From: Tropicimonas sp. IMCC34043
GTDB taxonomy: Bacteria > Pseudomonadota > Alphaproteobacteria > Rhodobacterales > Rhodobacteraceae
Direction: 5' to 3'
NCBI RefSeq assembly: GCF_003390845.1
Contig: NZ_QMEK01000004.1
Coordinates: forward strand, 281,948 to 345,947
DNA: 64,000 nucleotides
Shown here: piece by piece, positions 17,947-26,341 of the stretch
Position numbering within the stretch: the first letter of the stretch is position 1
How the letters are laid out: each line of letters opens with the position of its first letter
Made by a program: the position numbers and the translations under genes
The notes under the pieces: model-generated
The model's input: the letters and a program-made list of their open reading frames with translations, nothing else
What the model was told of the DNA's origin: nothing
Databases searched by the model: none

Positions 17947-19589
17947 GACCGCTTGCCGTCATCGCAGGACTTGTTGTGCGCGGGGAACGCTGGGCGCTCG
18001 CGCGCGGCATCGCCCTTTCGGTCGCGGTTCTGGTTGCGGGCGTGGCCCTGCTGGGGCTGTCGGGCTGGTTCATCGTCGCGGCGGGGGCGGCGGGGCTGGC
18101 GGGGGCGGGCGTCGCCTTCGACGTGTTCCGGCCGAGTGCCGCGGTTCGCTTCCTGGCGCTCGGCCGCACCGCTGCGCGGTATGGCGAACGTCTGCTGACC
18201 CACGATGCCACGCTGAAGGCGCTGGCGCTGCTGCGGGTGCGGCTGTTGCAGGGCATGGCCGCCGCGCCCTTTGCGACGATGAGCCGGTTTCGCGCCGGAC
18301 AGATGCTGAACCGGATCACTGCCGATGTGGACGGGCTCGACGGTATTGTACTGCGGCTGCTGATCCCCGGGCTTGCCGGTGTCGCGGTGTTCGCCGGGGC
18401 GCTCTGGCTGCTCTCGGTGCTGGTGGCGCCCTGGCTTGCTGTCTGGTCGGTGCTGTCGCTGGCGCTCGGGTCGGGCGCGGCCCTGATCTGGTCGTCGCGG
18501 CGGTCGCATCGCCCCTCGCGGATGGCCAGCGCCGCAGCGCAGGCATTTCGCACCCGGTTGATCGACCATCTGCGCGGCCGCGCGATCCTCGCCATGGACG
18601 GGGCGCTCATTCGCTCGCAAGCGGCGGTTCTTGACGCCGACGCCCGCGGCAGGGCCGAGGCGCTGGAACTTGCCCGGATCGACCGCGCTTCGGGCGCGAT
18701 GCTGACCGCCGCGGCAACCGTTGCCGCCGCCGGGGCGCTGGTGATCGGGGCCGAACTGGTGCGGCGCGGCGCGATTGTGCCGGCGCTGGCAGGGCTTGGC
18801 TTTTTTGCCACGCTGGCGCTGGCCGAGACCCTCGCGCCGCTGCGCCGGGGCATGGCCGAACTCGGCGCCATGCGCGACTCGGCACGCCGGGTGATCCGCT
18901 GGCTGGCGCCGGCCGCTGCAACATCGCCGGGCGACATGGTCGTTCCGCCGGGCGAGGGGATCACATTTCAGGCGGTCGCAGCCTGCTTTCCCGGGGCGCC
19001 GGAACCGTTCTTGCGTGACGTCAGCTTTTCCGTGGCTCCGGGCGAGATTCTGGCGCTGGAGGGTCGTAGCGGGGCGGGGAAAAGCACGCTTCTGAACATC
19101 GCGGCGGGCCTGATCCCGGCCGCTGGCGGGCGGGTCCTGATCGCCGGCCTGCCGATTGACGACTGGGCGGAGGCCGCGCTGAGGTCGCATCTGGGGTATT
19201 TGCCGCAGCGCAGCGCGCTGATCGGTGGTAGCATTGCCGAGAACCTGCGCCTTGCTGTGCCGGAAGCCGATGATGCCGCGCTGTCGCAGGTGCTCGACCG
19301 GGTCGCGCTTGGCGGGGTCGTGGAAGCGATGGGTGGGCTTGGCGCAAGACTCGGCGAGGGCGGCAGGGGCCTGTCGGGTGGCGAGGCGCGGCGTCTTGCG
19401 CTGGCACGTGTCCTGCTGCGTGCGCCCGCGGTTCTGCTGCTCGATGAGCCGACAGAGGGGCTCGACCGGGACACGGCGCTGCGGGTGCTATCGGGGATCC
19501 GCGCCGCCTGCCCACGGGCTGCGATCCTGCTGGCCGCGCATCGTGGCGTCGAACGGGACTGGGTGGAGCGCAGGCTCACGGTGACGTGA
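17943..19589 (+). CDS. cydC: Thiol reductant ABC exporter subunit CydC
   Basis: This is the second half of the CydDC heterodimer: 548 residues with an exporter transmembrane domain (about 1-310) and an ATPase domain. Walker A is GRSGAGKSTLL near 372-382, the signature is LSGGEARRLALARVLL, and Walker B is VLLLDEPTEGLD. The ATG at 17943 lies inside the cydD stop. The 136-base spacer to cydA carries its own FNR box, so cydAB can be transcribed separately from cydDC. Confidence 0.95.
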   Translation: MRPLAVIAGLVVRGERWALARGIALSVAVLVAGVALLGLSGWFIVAAGAAGLAGAGVAFDVFRPSAAVRFLALGRTAARYGERLLTHDATLKALALLRVRLLQGMAAAPFATMSRFRAGQMLNRITADVDGLDGIVLRLLIPGLAGVAVFAGALWLLSVLVAPWLAVWSVLSLALGSGAALIWSSRRSHRPSRMASAAAQAFRTRLIDHLRGRAILAMDGALIRSQAAVLDADARGRAEALELARIDRASGAMLTAAATVAAAGALVIGAELVRRGAIVPALAGLGFFATLALAETLAPLRRGMAELGAMRDSARRVIRWLAPAAATSPGDMVVPPGEGITFQAVAACFPGAPEPFLRDVSFSVAPGEILALEGRSGAGKSTLLNIAAGLIPAAGGRVLIAGLPIDDWAEAALRSHLGYLPQRSALIGGSIAENLRLAVPEADDAALSQVLDRVALGGVVEAMGGLGARLGEGGRGLSGGEARRLALARVLLRAPAVLLLDEPTEGLDRDTALRVLSGIRAACPRAAILLAAHRGVERDWVERRLTVT

Positions 19590-19621
19590 AGAATAAAATG
19601 TGTATCTGCCGTACTCCTTTA

Positions 19622-19635
19622 TTGATCTGTGTCAA
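19622..19635. promoter_or_regulatory. FnrL/FNR-type box upstream of cydA
   Basis: TTGATCTGTGTCAA matches TTGAT-N4-ATCAA with one change (A to G in the second half). It lies 33 bases after the cydC stop and 90 bases before the cydA start, in the only AT-richer stretch between the two genes. It is the second near-consensus box within 3.5 kb in the same gene cluster. Confidence 0.75.
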
Positions 19636-19725
19636 TGCAGGGCTATGCCGACGAATGTCAAAGCCCGAACAGCGTGGATTTTGGAACGATTCTCAAAACC
19701 GCTGATAACCTAACGGAGGCAAACC

Positions 19726-21342
19726 ATGGAAATCGGTCTGGTGGAGTTGTCGCGCCTGCAGTTCGCGATGACGGCCATGTATCATTTCCTCTTCGTGCCG
19801 CTCACGCTCGGTCTGTCGATCATCGTGGCGATCATGGAGACGGTCTATGTGATGACCAATCGCCCGATCTGGCGGCAGATGACGAAATTCTGGGGAACGC
19901 TCTTCGGGATCAACTTCGTCCTCGGCGTCGCGACGGGCATCACCATGGAATTCCAGTTCGGCATGAACTGGTCCTATTACAGCCATTATGTCGGCGACAT
20001 CTTCGGTGCGCCGCTGGCGATCGAGGGGATGATGGCCTTCTTCCTTGAGGCCACATTCGTCGGGCTGTTCTTCTTCGGCTGGGACAAGCTGTCGAAACGC
20101 GGGCACCTGACGGTCACCTGGCTGGTGGCCATCGGCTCGAACTTTTCCGCGCTGTGGATCCTGATCGCCAATGGCTGGATGCAGCATCCGGTGGGGGCGG
20201 TGTTCAACCCCGTGACCATGCGGATGGAAATGACGAGCTTCTATGAGGTCGTCTTCAACGGTGTGGCGCAGGCCAAGTTCGTCCACACCGTTTCGGCGGG
20301 CTATGTCACGGCCTCGGTCTTCGTGCTCGGCGTCTCGTCGTGGTACCTGTTGAAGGGACGGCACATCGACCTGGCCAAACGGTCGATCGCCATCGCCTGT
20401 TCCTTCGGTCTTGCCTCGGCGCTGTCGGTGATCGTGCTGGGCGACGAGTCGGGCTATGACGCGACGCTGAACCAGAAGATGAAGCTCGCCGCCATCGAGG
20501 GGATGTGGAACACCGAGCCAGCGCCGGCCTCGTTCACGCTGATCGGGTTCCCGGATAACGAGGCACGCGAGACCCACTATGCGGTCCATATCCCGGCCAT
20601 GATGGGGCTGATCGGAACCCGGTCGCTGAACACGGTCATTCCGGGGGTCAACGAACTTGTCGCCAAGGCCGAGGACAGCATCCGCAGGGGCATCGTGGCC
20701 TATGACGGGCTGATGCAGATCCGCGCCGCCAAGGGCGAAGTCTCGCCAGAGGTGAAGGCGAAGTTCGAGGAAAATTCGGACGACCTCGGGTATGCGTTCC
20801 TGCTCAAGCGCTATGTCGACGATCCGCGGCAGGCGACCGAGGCGCAGATTGTCAAGGCGGCCAACGACACGGTGCCACTGGTCTGGCCGATCTTCTGGGC
20901 GTTCCGCTTCATGGTCGGGCTCGGGTTCGCCTTCCTCGCCGTGATGCTCTATTTCTTCTATCGCGCCAACTGGCGGAACATGACCTTCCCGCGGCCGGCG
21001 CTGTGGATGGCGGTACTCATCATTCCGACGCCCTGGATCGCCGCCGAACTTGGCTGGTTCGTGTCGGAATTCGGCCGCCAGCCCTGGACCGTTGACGGCG
21101 TGCTGCCGACCGCGCTGTCGGTCAGCAACCTCACCATCGCGGATCTGCTGATCACGCTGGCGGGTTTCGTCACCTTCTACTCGGTCCTTTTCGTGGTCGA
21201 GATGGCGCTGATGCTGAAGTTCATCCGCAAGGGCCCCTACATGGATGTGGCCGAGACCGCGACCTGGAAACTGAAGCATGAGCACCGCCTGAGCACCCAC
21301 GACGGCAACGTCCCCGGTGCCAATGCAACGCCAGCGGAGTAA
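19726..21342 (+). CDS. cydA: Cytochrome bd ubiquinol oxidase subunit I
   Basis: CydA carries hemes b558, b595 and d of the high-affinity quinol oxidase. In this 538-residue protein His20 (MYHFLFVPLT) fits the high-spin heme ligand and His187 (VHTVSAGYV) the b558 ligand. The quinol-loop signature GWFVSEFGRQPW lies at about 440-452. The length and the extended loop before GRQPW indicate the long-Q-loop type of E. coli rather than the short CioA type. ACGGAGGCAAACC precedes the ATG. It is five bases ahead of cydB. Confidence 0.97.
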   Translation: MEIGLVELSRLQFAMTAMYHFLFVPLTLGLSIIVAIMETVYVMTNRPIWRQMTKFWGTLFGINFVLGVATGITMEFQFGMNWSYYSHYVGDIFGAPLAIEGMMAFFLEATFVGLFFFGWDKLSKRGHLTVTWLVAIGSNFSALWILIANGWMQHPVGAVFNPVTMRMEMTSFYEVVFNGVAQAKFVHTVSAGYVTASVFVLGVSSWYLLKGRHIDLAKRSIAIACSFGLASALSVIVLGDESGYDATLNQKMKLAAIEGMWNTEPAPASFTLIGFPDNEARETHYAVHIPAMMGLIGTRSLNTVIPGVNELVAKAEDSIRRGIVAYDGLMQIRAAKGEVSPEVKAKFEENSDDLGYAFLLKRYVDDPRQATEAQIVKAANDTVPLVWPIFWAFRFMVGLGFAFLAVMLYFFYRANWRNMTFPRPALWMAVLIIPTPWIAAELGWFVSEFGRQPWTVDGVLPTALSVSNLTIADLLITLAGFVTFYSVLFVVEMALMLKFIRKGPYMDVAETATWKLKHEHRLSTHDGNVPGANATPAE

Positions 21343-21347
21343 GACAC

Positions 21348-22511
21348 ATGATCTTGCATGAATTGATCGCCTTCGACGTGCTTCGCGTGATTTGGTGGCT
21401 GCTTCTGGGCGTGCTTCTGATCGGATTCGCGCTGACCGATGGCTTCGACATGGGGGTGGGGGCACTGTTGCCCTTCGTCGCCAGGACCGACCTTGAACGC
21501 CGGCAGGCGATCAACACGGTCGGTCCGGTGTGGGAGGGCAATCAGGTCTGGTTCATCCTTGGGGGCGGTGCAATCTTTGCCGCCTGGCCGCCGCTCTATG
21601 CGGTCAGTTTCTCGGGCTTCTATCTGGCAATGTTCACCATACTTGCGGCGCTGATCCTGCGGCCCGTGGGCTTCAAGTACCGGTCCAAGCGCGAAAGCCC
21701 GACCTGGCGCAGCACCTGGGACTGGGCGCTGTTCGTGGGTGGCGCGGTGCCGGCGTTGCTGTTCGGGGTGGCCGTGGGCAATGTGCTGGTCGGCGTGCCG
21801 TTCCACCTGACCCCCGACATGATGCCGATGTACGACGGCCCGTTCTATGCCAAGTTCCTGGGTTTGCTGAACCCGTTCTCGCTGCTCGCGGGCGTGGTCT
21901 CGCTCGCCATGCTGCTCCAGCACGGTGCGGCCTGGCTCGCGCTCAAGGCCGATGGCATGGTGGCGACACGGGCCCGCCGCTATGGCCCGGTCTTCGGCTA
22001 TGTCGCGGCGGCGGGCTTTGCGCTTGCCGGGCTGTGGCTGGCGGTTGGCATCGACGGCTTCCGGATCGTGGGCGATGTGGTCCGGGACGGGCCATCGAAC
22101 CCGCTGCTGTCCGAGGTCGCCCGCGACCAAAGCTGGCTTGTGGCCTATTCGACCCGGCCCTGGATCGCCATTGCCCCGATCCTGGGCTTTATCGGCATCC
22201 TGATGGCCGCGCGCAGCCTCGACCGTGCCAGTGACCTTGCGCCACTTCTTTGGTCCAAGCTCGGTATCTTCGGGGTGATCTCGACCGTCGGGCTGACGAT
22301 GTTCCCCTTCATCCTGCCCTCGACGGTCGATCCGAACTCGTCCCTGACCGTCTGGGATGCTTCGTCTTCGCACCTGACACTCTTTGTCATGCTGGTCTGT
22401 GCGGTGATCTTCATGCCGCTGATTCTTGCCTACACGGCCTGGGTCTATCGCGTGCTCTGGGGCAAGGTCACCGAGGACGACGTCGCCGACAATTCCGAAT
22501 CCGTCTACTGA
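21348..22511 (+). CDS. cydB: Cytochrome bd ubiquinol oxidase subunit II
   Basis: The 387-residue CydB subunit has two related four-helix halves. It begins with the conserved VIWWLLLGVLLIGFALTDGFDMG-type helix (residues 10-33 region; the GFDMGVG motif is clear) and continues with GPVWEGNQVWFI. CydB forms the structural partner of CydA and part of the proton and oxygen routes. It starts five bases after the cydA stop and 13 bases separate it from cydX. Confidence 0.97.
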   Translation: MILHELIAFDVLRVIWWLLLGVLLIGFALTDGFDMGVGALLPFVARTDLERRQAINTVGPVWEGNQVWFILGGGAIFAAWPPLYAVSFSGFYLAMFTILAALILRPVGFKYRSKRESPTWRSTWDWALFVGGAVPALLFGVAVGNVLVGVPFHLTPDMMPMYDGPFYAKFLGLLNPFSLLAGVVSLAMLLQHGAAWLALKADGMVATRARRYGPVFGYVAAAGFALAGLWLAVGIDGFRIVGDVVRDGPSNPLLSEVARDQSWLVAYSTRPWIAIAPILGFIGILMAARSLDRASDLAPLLWSKLGIFGVISTVGLTMFPFILPSTVDPNSSLTVWDASSSHLTLFVMLVCAVIFMPLILAYTAWVYRVLWGKVTEDDVADNSESVY

Positions 22512-22524
22512 GGAGACTGAAACG

Positions 22525-22638
22525 ATGTGGTATTTTGCCTGGATGCTCGGTCTTCCGCTGGCAGCGATGCTGGCCGTTCTAAACGCCATGTGGCTCGAGA
22601 TGCAACAAGACCGCCGCCTGACCGAAGACGAGGACTGA
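22525..22638 (+). CDS. cydX: Cytochrome bd small subunit CydX
   Basis: This 37-residue protein is a single membrane helix beginning MWYFAWMLGLPLAAMLAVLN, with a short charged tail (QQDRRLTEDED). It matches the YbgT/CydX family, which stabilises hemes in the CydAB complex; the MWYFaWiLG start is the family hallmark. GAGGAGACTGAAACG lies directly before the ATG. It is too short for most gene finders, and its place immediately after cydB confirms it. Confidence 0.93.
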   Translation: MWYFAWMLGLPLAAMLAVLNAMWLEMQQDRRLTEDED

Positions 22639-22646
22639 CGGCGCTC

Positions 22647-22670
22647 GCCCCTGCCAGAGGTGGCAGGGGC
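22647..22670 (+). terminator. Hairpin directly after cydX
   Basis: The perfect 10-base stem GCCCCTGCCA (22647-22656) with TGGCAGGGGC (22661-22670) and a GAGG loop begins nine bases after the cydX stop. No T tract follows, so it may protect the 3' end rather than terminate. Confidence 0.55.
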
Positions 22671-22706
22671 CAAGAAAGGCATCGATTTTGTCCGATTGGA
22701 CGATGG

Positions 22707-22737
22707 GCCGGGGCGGCAACACCCCGGCCTGATTTTT
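22707..22737 (+). terminator. Rho-independent terminator of the cyd operon
   Basis: GCCGGGG (22707-22713) pairs with CCCCGGC (22722-22728) around an eight-base loop, followed by CTGATTTTT. This is the first proper hairpin plus T tract after cydX. Confidence 0.65.
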
Positions 22738-23001
22738 GCCGGGGTACGTAAAGGGCGGATCGAGGTTTGTGCTGGATCAAAGGCGCGGCGGCGCAAGGTC
22801 CCTATAACTGGCCATGGATCGGGTCGCCGCGGCAGAGGCGTTATCGAGTGTCGCATCGTATCGGTCGGCTGCCGGGCGTCCCGATCCGTTCGATCCGTCA
22901 GGTTTGACTGGCGTTCGGCATGCTTGAGCCAGGACAATGGTGGCAATTGCATCTGGCGTCCTGGCACGACGTGGCAGGCACGGGCCGTGTTCTGTCGCCA
23001 G

Positions 23002-23241
23002 TCACTCGGGGTTGCTGCGCTTTTCCTTGTAGGCCCCGGGCCAATGGTCATAGCGCCCAAGGCGCAGTTGCTGCTCGATGATCATATCGATGAAAGCAGC
23101 CCGCTGATCGCGCTTCTTGAGGCCCTGAAACAGACGCTTCTGCGCCTGCGTCATGGAACACCCGACGCAATGTCCGCGACGGCGAAAACTGCATTGATCA
23201 ATGCACGGTGACGGGAAGACGGGAATCGGCAAACAGGTCAA
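23002..23241 (-). CDS. DUF1289-type cysteine-rich small protein
   Basis: This 79-residue protein has a cysteine cluster of spacing C-x3-C-x7-C-x2-C (PCIDQCSFRRRGHCVGC, residues 12-28), characteristic of DUF1289. A charged helical C-terminus ends in YDHWPGAYKEKRSNPE. The cluster could bind a metal or Fe-S centre; function is unknown. The only usable starts are TTG codons (23241 or 23232), with no good Shine-Dalgarno, so the 5' end is uncertain. It lies 59 bases downstream of hemP on the same strand, so co-transcription is likely. Confidence 0.6.
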   Translation of the reverse strand: MTCLPIPVFPSPCIDQCSFRRRGHCVGCSMTQAQKRLFQGLKKRDQRAAFIDMIIEQQLRLGRYDHWPGAYKEKRSNPE

Positions 23242-23300
23242 GCAATCATTCCATTTTGAATGACGCCATTCTTGCCGATCCCCGGGCTTCTGTCACGCGG

Positions 23301-23471
23301 CTATTTCGTCAGGATCAGCTTGCCGGCCTTGGTGATCCGAAGAGTATAGATCTTGTCGTCCAGCAGGATCTGGGCAAGCCCCGAGGTGCTGGTCATTGCC
23401 CTTGCGTCGAAGGTCGGCAAGCCGGCAAGGGCAGAGTGGGTCAGGTCGATATTGTTGATCATCATGGTCAT
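23301..23471 (-). CDS. hemP: Hemin uptake protein HemP
   Basis: This 56-residue protein carries the HemP family ending almost perfectly: KIYTLRITKAGKLILTK. HemP is found with heme and siderophore uptake genes; in some proteobacteria it is needed to activate heme-receptor genes. I start it at the ATG at 23471, with AGGAA six bases upstream, rather than the ATG eight codons earlier. No heme receptor or ABC system is next to it here, only dtd upstream and the DUF1289 gene downstream. The AT-rich 83 bases before it probably hold an iron-regulated promoter, but I cannot identify the operator. Confidence 0.85.
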   Translation of the reverse strand: MTMMINNIDLTHSALAGLPTFDARAMTSTSGLAQILLDDKIYTLRITKAGKLILTK

Positions 23472-23578
23472 GAGCGTTTCCTGTGTCCAAGGCATGAAGT
23501 CGTCGGTGCGGTGTCTCGCGCGCCCTCATACCTTATAAAAACACTATGACTTGTCAATCCTGAATAAAACAGTCGGCT

Positions 23579-24046
23579 TTATGACGTGCGCAGGTCAGGA
23601 TCCTTGGGGGCCACCTCCATCCACATTGTCACCGGCCCGTCGTTGACCAGCTCGACCGCCATGTCGGCGCCAAACTGGCCGTTGGCGACATGGGGGCCAA
23701 GCCCGGCCAGCGTGCGGGAAAAGTGCTGATACAGTCGCTCACCCGGCTCCGGCGCAGCGGCATCCGAAAATCCGGGGCGATTTCCGCGGCTTGTATCGCC
23801 CGCCAGGGTGAACTGGCTGACCACCAGCGCCGCGCCGCCGGTGTCGAGCAGGGAAAGGTTCATCTTGTCCGATCCGTCGCGGAAGATCCGCAGCCGGGCG
23901 ATCTTTGCCGCCAGTCTGTCGGCTTCGGCCTCGGTGTCGCCCCGCATCGCGCAGACAAGAATCAGCAGGCCCGGGCCGATCGCGCCGAGGGTCTCGCCCG
24001 CGACCGTGACCGATGCCCGGCTGACCCGCTGGACCAGCGCCCTCAC
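23579..24046 (-). CDS. dtd: D-aminoacyl-tRNA deacylase
   Basis: Dtd releases D-amino acids (and glycine from mischarged tRNA-Ala), keeping D-residues out of proteins. The 155-residue protein is full length with the two signature motifs: [17 protein letters not shown] near residues 77-93 and the C-terminal [10 protein letters not shown]. The start [15 protein letters not shown] is typical. Its ATG overlaps the stop of the upstream sugar kinase gene by ATGA, so the two are translated as a pair. Confidence 0.96.
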   Translation of the reverse strand: MRALVQRVSRASVTVAGETLGAIGPGLLILVCAMRGDTEAEADRLAAKIARLRIFRDGSDKMNLSLLDTGGAALVVSQFTLAGDTSRGNRPGFSDAAAPEPGERLYQHFSRTLAGLGPHVANGQFGADMAVELVNDGPVTMWMEVAPKDPDLRTS

Positions 24047-24975
24047 AACCCCAGCTCGGCCGCCGTCGGAGGATTGGCCCCGGCGCGCGCGACCGTCACT
24101 GCCGCTGCGCGGTTGCCAAGCCGCAGCGCGTCTTCGAGCGCACTCGCGTCGATCTCGGCAAGCCCCGCCTTGTCGAGGAACCCGGCCCGATGCAGCCCCG
24201 CCAGCAGCCCGGCGTTGAAGGTGTCGCCCGCGCCGACAGTATCGACGACCACGGCCGGTTCGCCCGCAACGCTGATCCGCCGGCCCGGCATGTAACCTGT
24301 GACCCCTTTCGGCCCTTCGGTGATGCAGACGAGCTTTGGCCCCTGATCGAGCAGCCCTTCGGCCAGTGTCGCCGTGTCGCCCGGGCCCGCGATCCAGTGC
24401 AGGTCCTCGTCCGAAACCTTGACGATGTCGGCCATGGCGATCATCCGCCCGACCCGGGCACGATAGGCGGCCTCGTCGCGGATGAATCCGGGGCGGATGT
24501 TGGGGTCGACCATCACCAGCCGCCTTGCCTGTTCGCGGGCCGCCAGCGCCTCATAGGCGCTGCCACAGGGTTCGACCACAAGGGAAATGCCGCCAAAGAA
24601 CAGCGCGGCGACCCCGTCGAGCGCCGTCTCGTCCGGCAGGTCGGCCGCGTCAAGCATCCGTCCCGCCGTGCCCTCGTCATAGAAGGCGTACCGCGCCTGC
24701 CCGCCGACAAGCTCGACAAAGGCCAGCGTGCAGGGCCGGTCGGCGCGGGCGCAAAGCCCGGCATCGACCCCGCTTGCCGTCAGCGCCTGGCTGAGTTTCT
24801 GTCCGAAAAGGTCGGTCGAAAGCCCGGTGAAGAATTTCACCGGCGTCTCAAGCCGCCCCAGCGCAATCGCGGTATTGAAGACGGCCCCACCCGCAACGGG
24901 GGCAAAGCAGGGTTCTTCCGCGGTGGTGACGCGCGGCAGCATGTCGATCAGGGCTTCGCCTGCGCACAGGATCAT
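24043..24975 (-). CDS. PfkB-family carbohydrate kinase (fructokinase-like)
   Basis: I start this 310-residue ribokinase-fold sugar kinase at the ATG at 24975, which has GGGAGG upstream. It opens with [13 protein letters not shown], as fructokinases do, and has the PfkB signature 2 [14 protein letters not shown] with the catalytic aspartate. [14 protein letters not shown] near residue 30 is PfkB signature 1. Fructose or another ketose/hexose is the likely substrate, but specificity is not readable. No sugar transporter is adjacent. It is coupled to dtd by an ATGA overlap. Confidence 0.88.
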   Translation of the reverse strand: MILCAGEALIDMLPRVTTAEEPCFAPVAGGAVFNTAIALGRLETPVKFFTGLSTDLFGQKLSQALTASGVDAGLCARADRPCTLAFVELVGGQARYAFYDEGTAGRMLDAADLPDETALDGVAALFFGGISLVVEPCGSAYEALAAREQARRLVMVDPNIRPGFIRDEAAYRARVGRMIAMADIVKVSDEDLHWIAGPGDTATLAEGLLDQGPKLVCITEGPKGVTGYMPGRRISVAGEPAVVVDTVGAGDTFNAGLLAGLHRAGFLDKAGLAEIDASALEDALRLGNRAAAVTVARAGANPPTAAELGL

Positions 24976-25108
24976 CGTGGCCTCCCTCAGGTCTGTGTGT
25001 CCCATTGCTAGCCCCGGTCGCGCGCAAGGTCTACAGAGCCGGCGATCTCGTCCCCCGATCGATCCGCCCAAAGATCGAGGGCGCGGCGGCAGGACCCGCG
25101 GGTTCGGC

Positions 25109-26323
25109 TCAGTAGGTGCCGGGATAGGGCGTGAAGCCGCCCCCGTTCTGGGCCTGATACAGGTAGAACGCGATCCCGGCGACGATCAGCGCGGCAAGGA
25201 TCGCAAGCGTGATCTTGACCGCCGAATAGGGCCGTTCGCCCTTGATCCGGCCCGTACGGGCATTGACGACGAAACGATAGCTTCGGCCGCGGTACTTGTA
25301 GGCCGCAAGCCATATCGGCAGCAGGATGTGCTTGAACGTGACATCCGACAGATCGGTCCGGGCGTTGGTGATCTGTTGCAGGTCGCCGCCGATGTCGCGC
25401 CGGATGTCGCCCGCGATCACCGCGTCCATCTTGGCCCGCGCAATCGAGAAGCCCGATTCTAGCGGCACCGAATAGCCCTCGGAGACGAAGCCCGCCAGGT
25501 ATTCCGGCCGATAGGGGATCAACTCCCGCAGATCCCAGGGCGCAAGGTCGTCGGTATATTCGCGCGGCAAGGTGTCGGAGGCCAGCACCAGCACATCGTC
25601 GAAGTTGCGCGCGACCTTGCCGCGCACCGACCGCCAGCGGGTGCGGACAACCTGCACCGGCTGCGGCCGGCCGTTCATAACGCGCATGTGGGTTTCGACA
25701 TAATTGTCGCCACGCCGGCCGGCATAGGCGGTGCGGGTGCGGGCGTCATAGGTCCAATAGGGAACATAGATCCCCTTCATCCGCCGCCCCTTGCGCGCGT
25801 ATTGCCTCAACCCGTTCGGCGCGAACCAGAGCCGGCCCAGCCAGTCGGTCATCGCCTTGTGGGCGGTGGCCTCGTCGATGGCGAAGGGCAGCAGCGCCGA
25901 GGGCTTGAACTGTCGGCTGGCGCCGGTGTCGGTGACGACGGGCGAGGCGCAGAACGGGCATTCGGTGGCATGTTCGCCGTCGTTCAGCTCGATCTGGGCG
26001 CCGCAGCTTTCGCAATGCAGCGTGCGGACCGTGACCATGTCGCCCGCGGGCAGGTCGTTCTTGATCGCGCGGTCATAGTCGAGCTCCCGCAGGGCCTCGA
26101 CCCATTCCTGCCGGCCGATGGCCGAGACCCGTTCGACACGGCCGCAGTGGTCGCAGACCAGCGTACCTTCGGCGGCTGAAAACCGCAGGTCCGAACCGCA
26201 GGTCGGGCAGGGGAACCGGTGCGCCTCGTCTCCGGCAGGTGCGGCGGTGGCTTTCGGCGGCGGGGGCGGACCGGCGTCTGCCCGTCGCCCCCGGCTGCGG
26301 GGAACGGAAGGAATGTCGCTCAT
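25109..26323 (-). CDS. Zinc-ribbon protein with C-terminal membrane anchor
   Basis: This 404-residue protein has two zinc ribbons: CPTCGSD...CDHCG (about 39-60) and CESCGA...CPFC (about 104-124). A large beta-rich middle domain follows (FVPYWTYDA-like YVPYWTYDARTRTAY), with one hydrophobic segment (about 366-388) near the C-terminus. Such proteins are often labelled TFIIB-type zinc ribbon or helicase-like; no helicase motif is present. Similar proteins sit with SPFH and TelA genes in bacteria. It is the last gene of the six-gene run from 30.9 to 25.1 kb, 18 bases after the SPFH gene. A membrane-surface role is inferred. Confidence 0.8.
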   Translation of the reverse strand: MSDIPSVPRSRGRRADAGPPPPPKATAAPAGDEAHRFPCPTCGSDLRFSAAEGTLVCDHCGRVERVSAIGRQEWVEALRELDYDRAIKNDLPAGDMVTVRTLHCESCGAQIELNDGEHATECPFCASPVVTDTGASRQFKPSALLPFAIDEATAHKAMTDWLGRLWFAPNGLRQYARKGRRMKGIYVPYWTYDARTRTAYAGRRGDNYVETHMRVMNGRPQPVQVVRTRWRSVRGKVARNFDDVLVLASDTLPREYTDDLAPWDLRELIPYRPEYLAGFVSEGYSVPLESGFSIARAKMDAVIAGDIRRDIGGDLQQITNARTDLSDVTFKHILLPIWLAAYKYRGRSYRFVVNARTGRIKGERPYSAVKITLAILAALIVAGIAFYLYQAQNGGGFTPYPGTY

Positions 26324-26341
26324 GGCTGGTGGCTTCCCGGA

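Larger units (their letters stand above)
22639..23001. other. 363-base spacer after cydX
   Basis: This holds the two hairpins described separately. It also holds a 37-codon plus-strand frame at 22814-22927 (MDRVAAAEAL start) with no Shine-Dalgarno, which I do not call. Nothing else is recognisable. Confidence 0.4.

Noticed and set aside
19693..21465. 590-codon open frame antisense to cydA
   Set aside because: CydA is unambiguous on the plus strand; the antisense product is a His/Arg/Asp-rich shadow.
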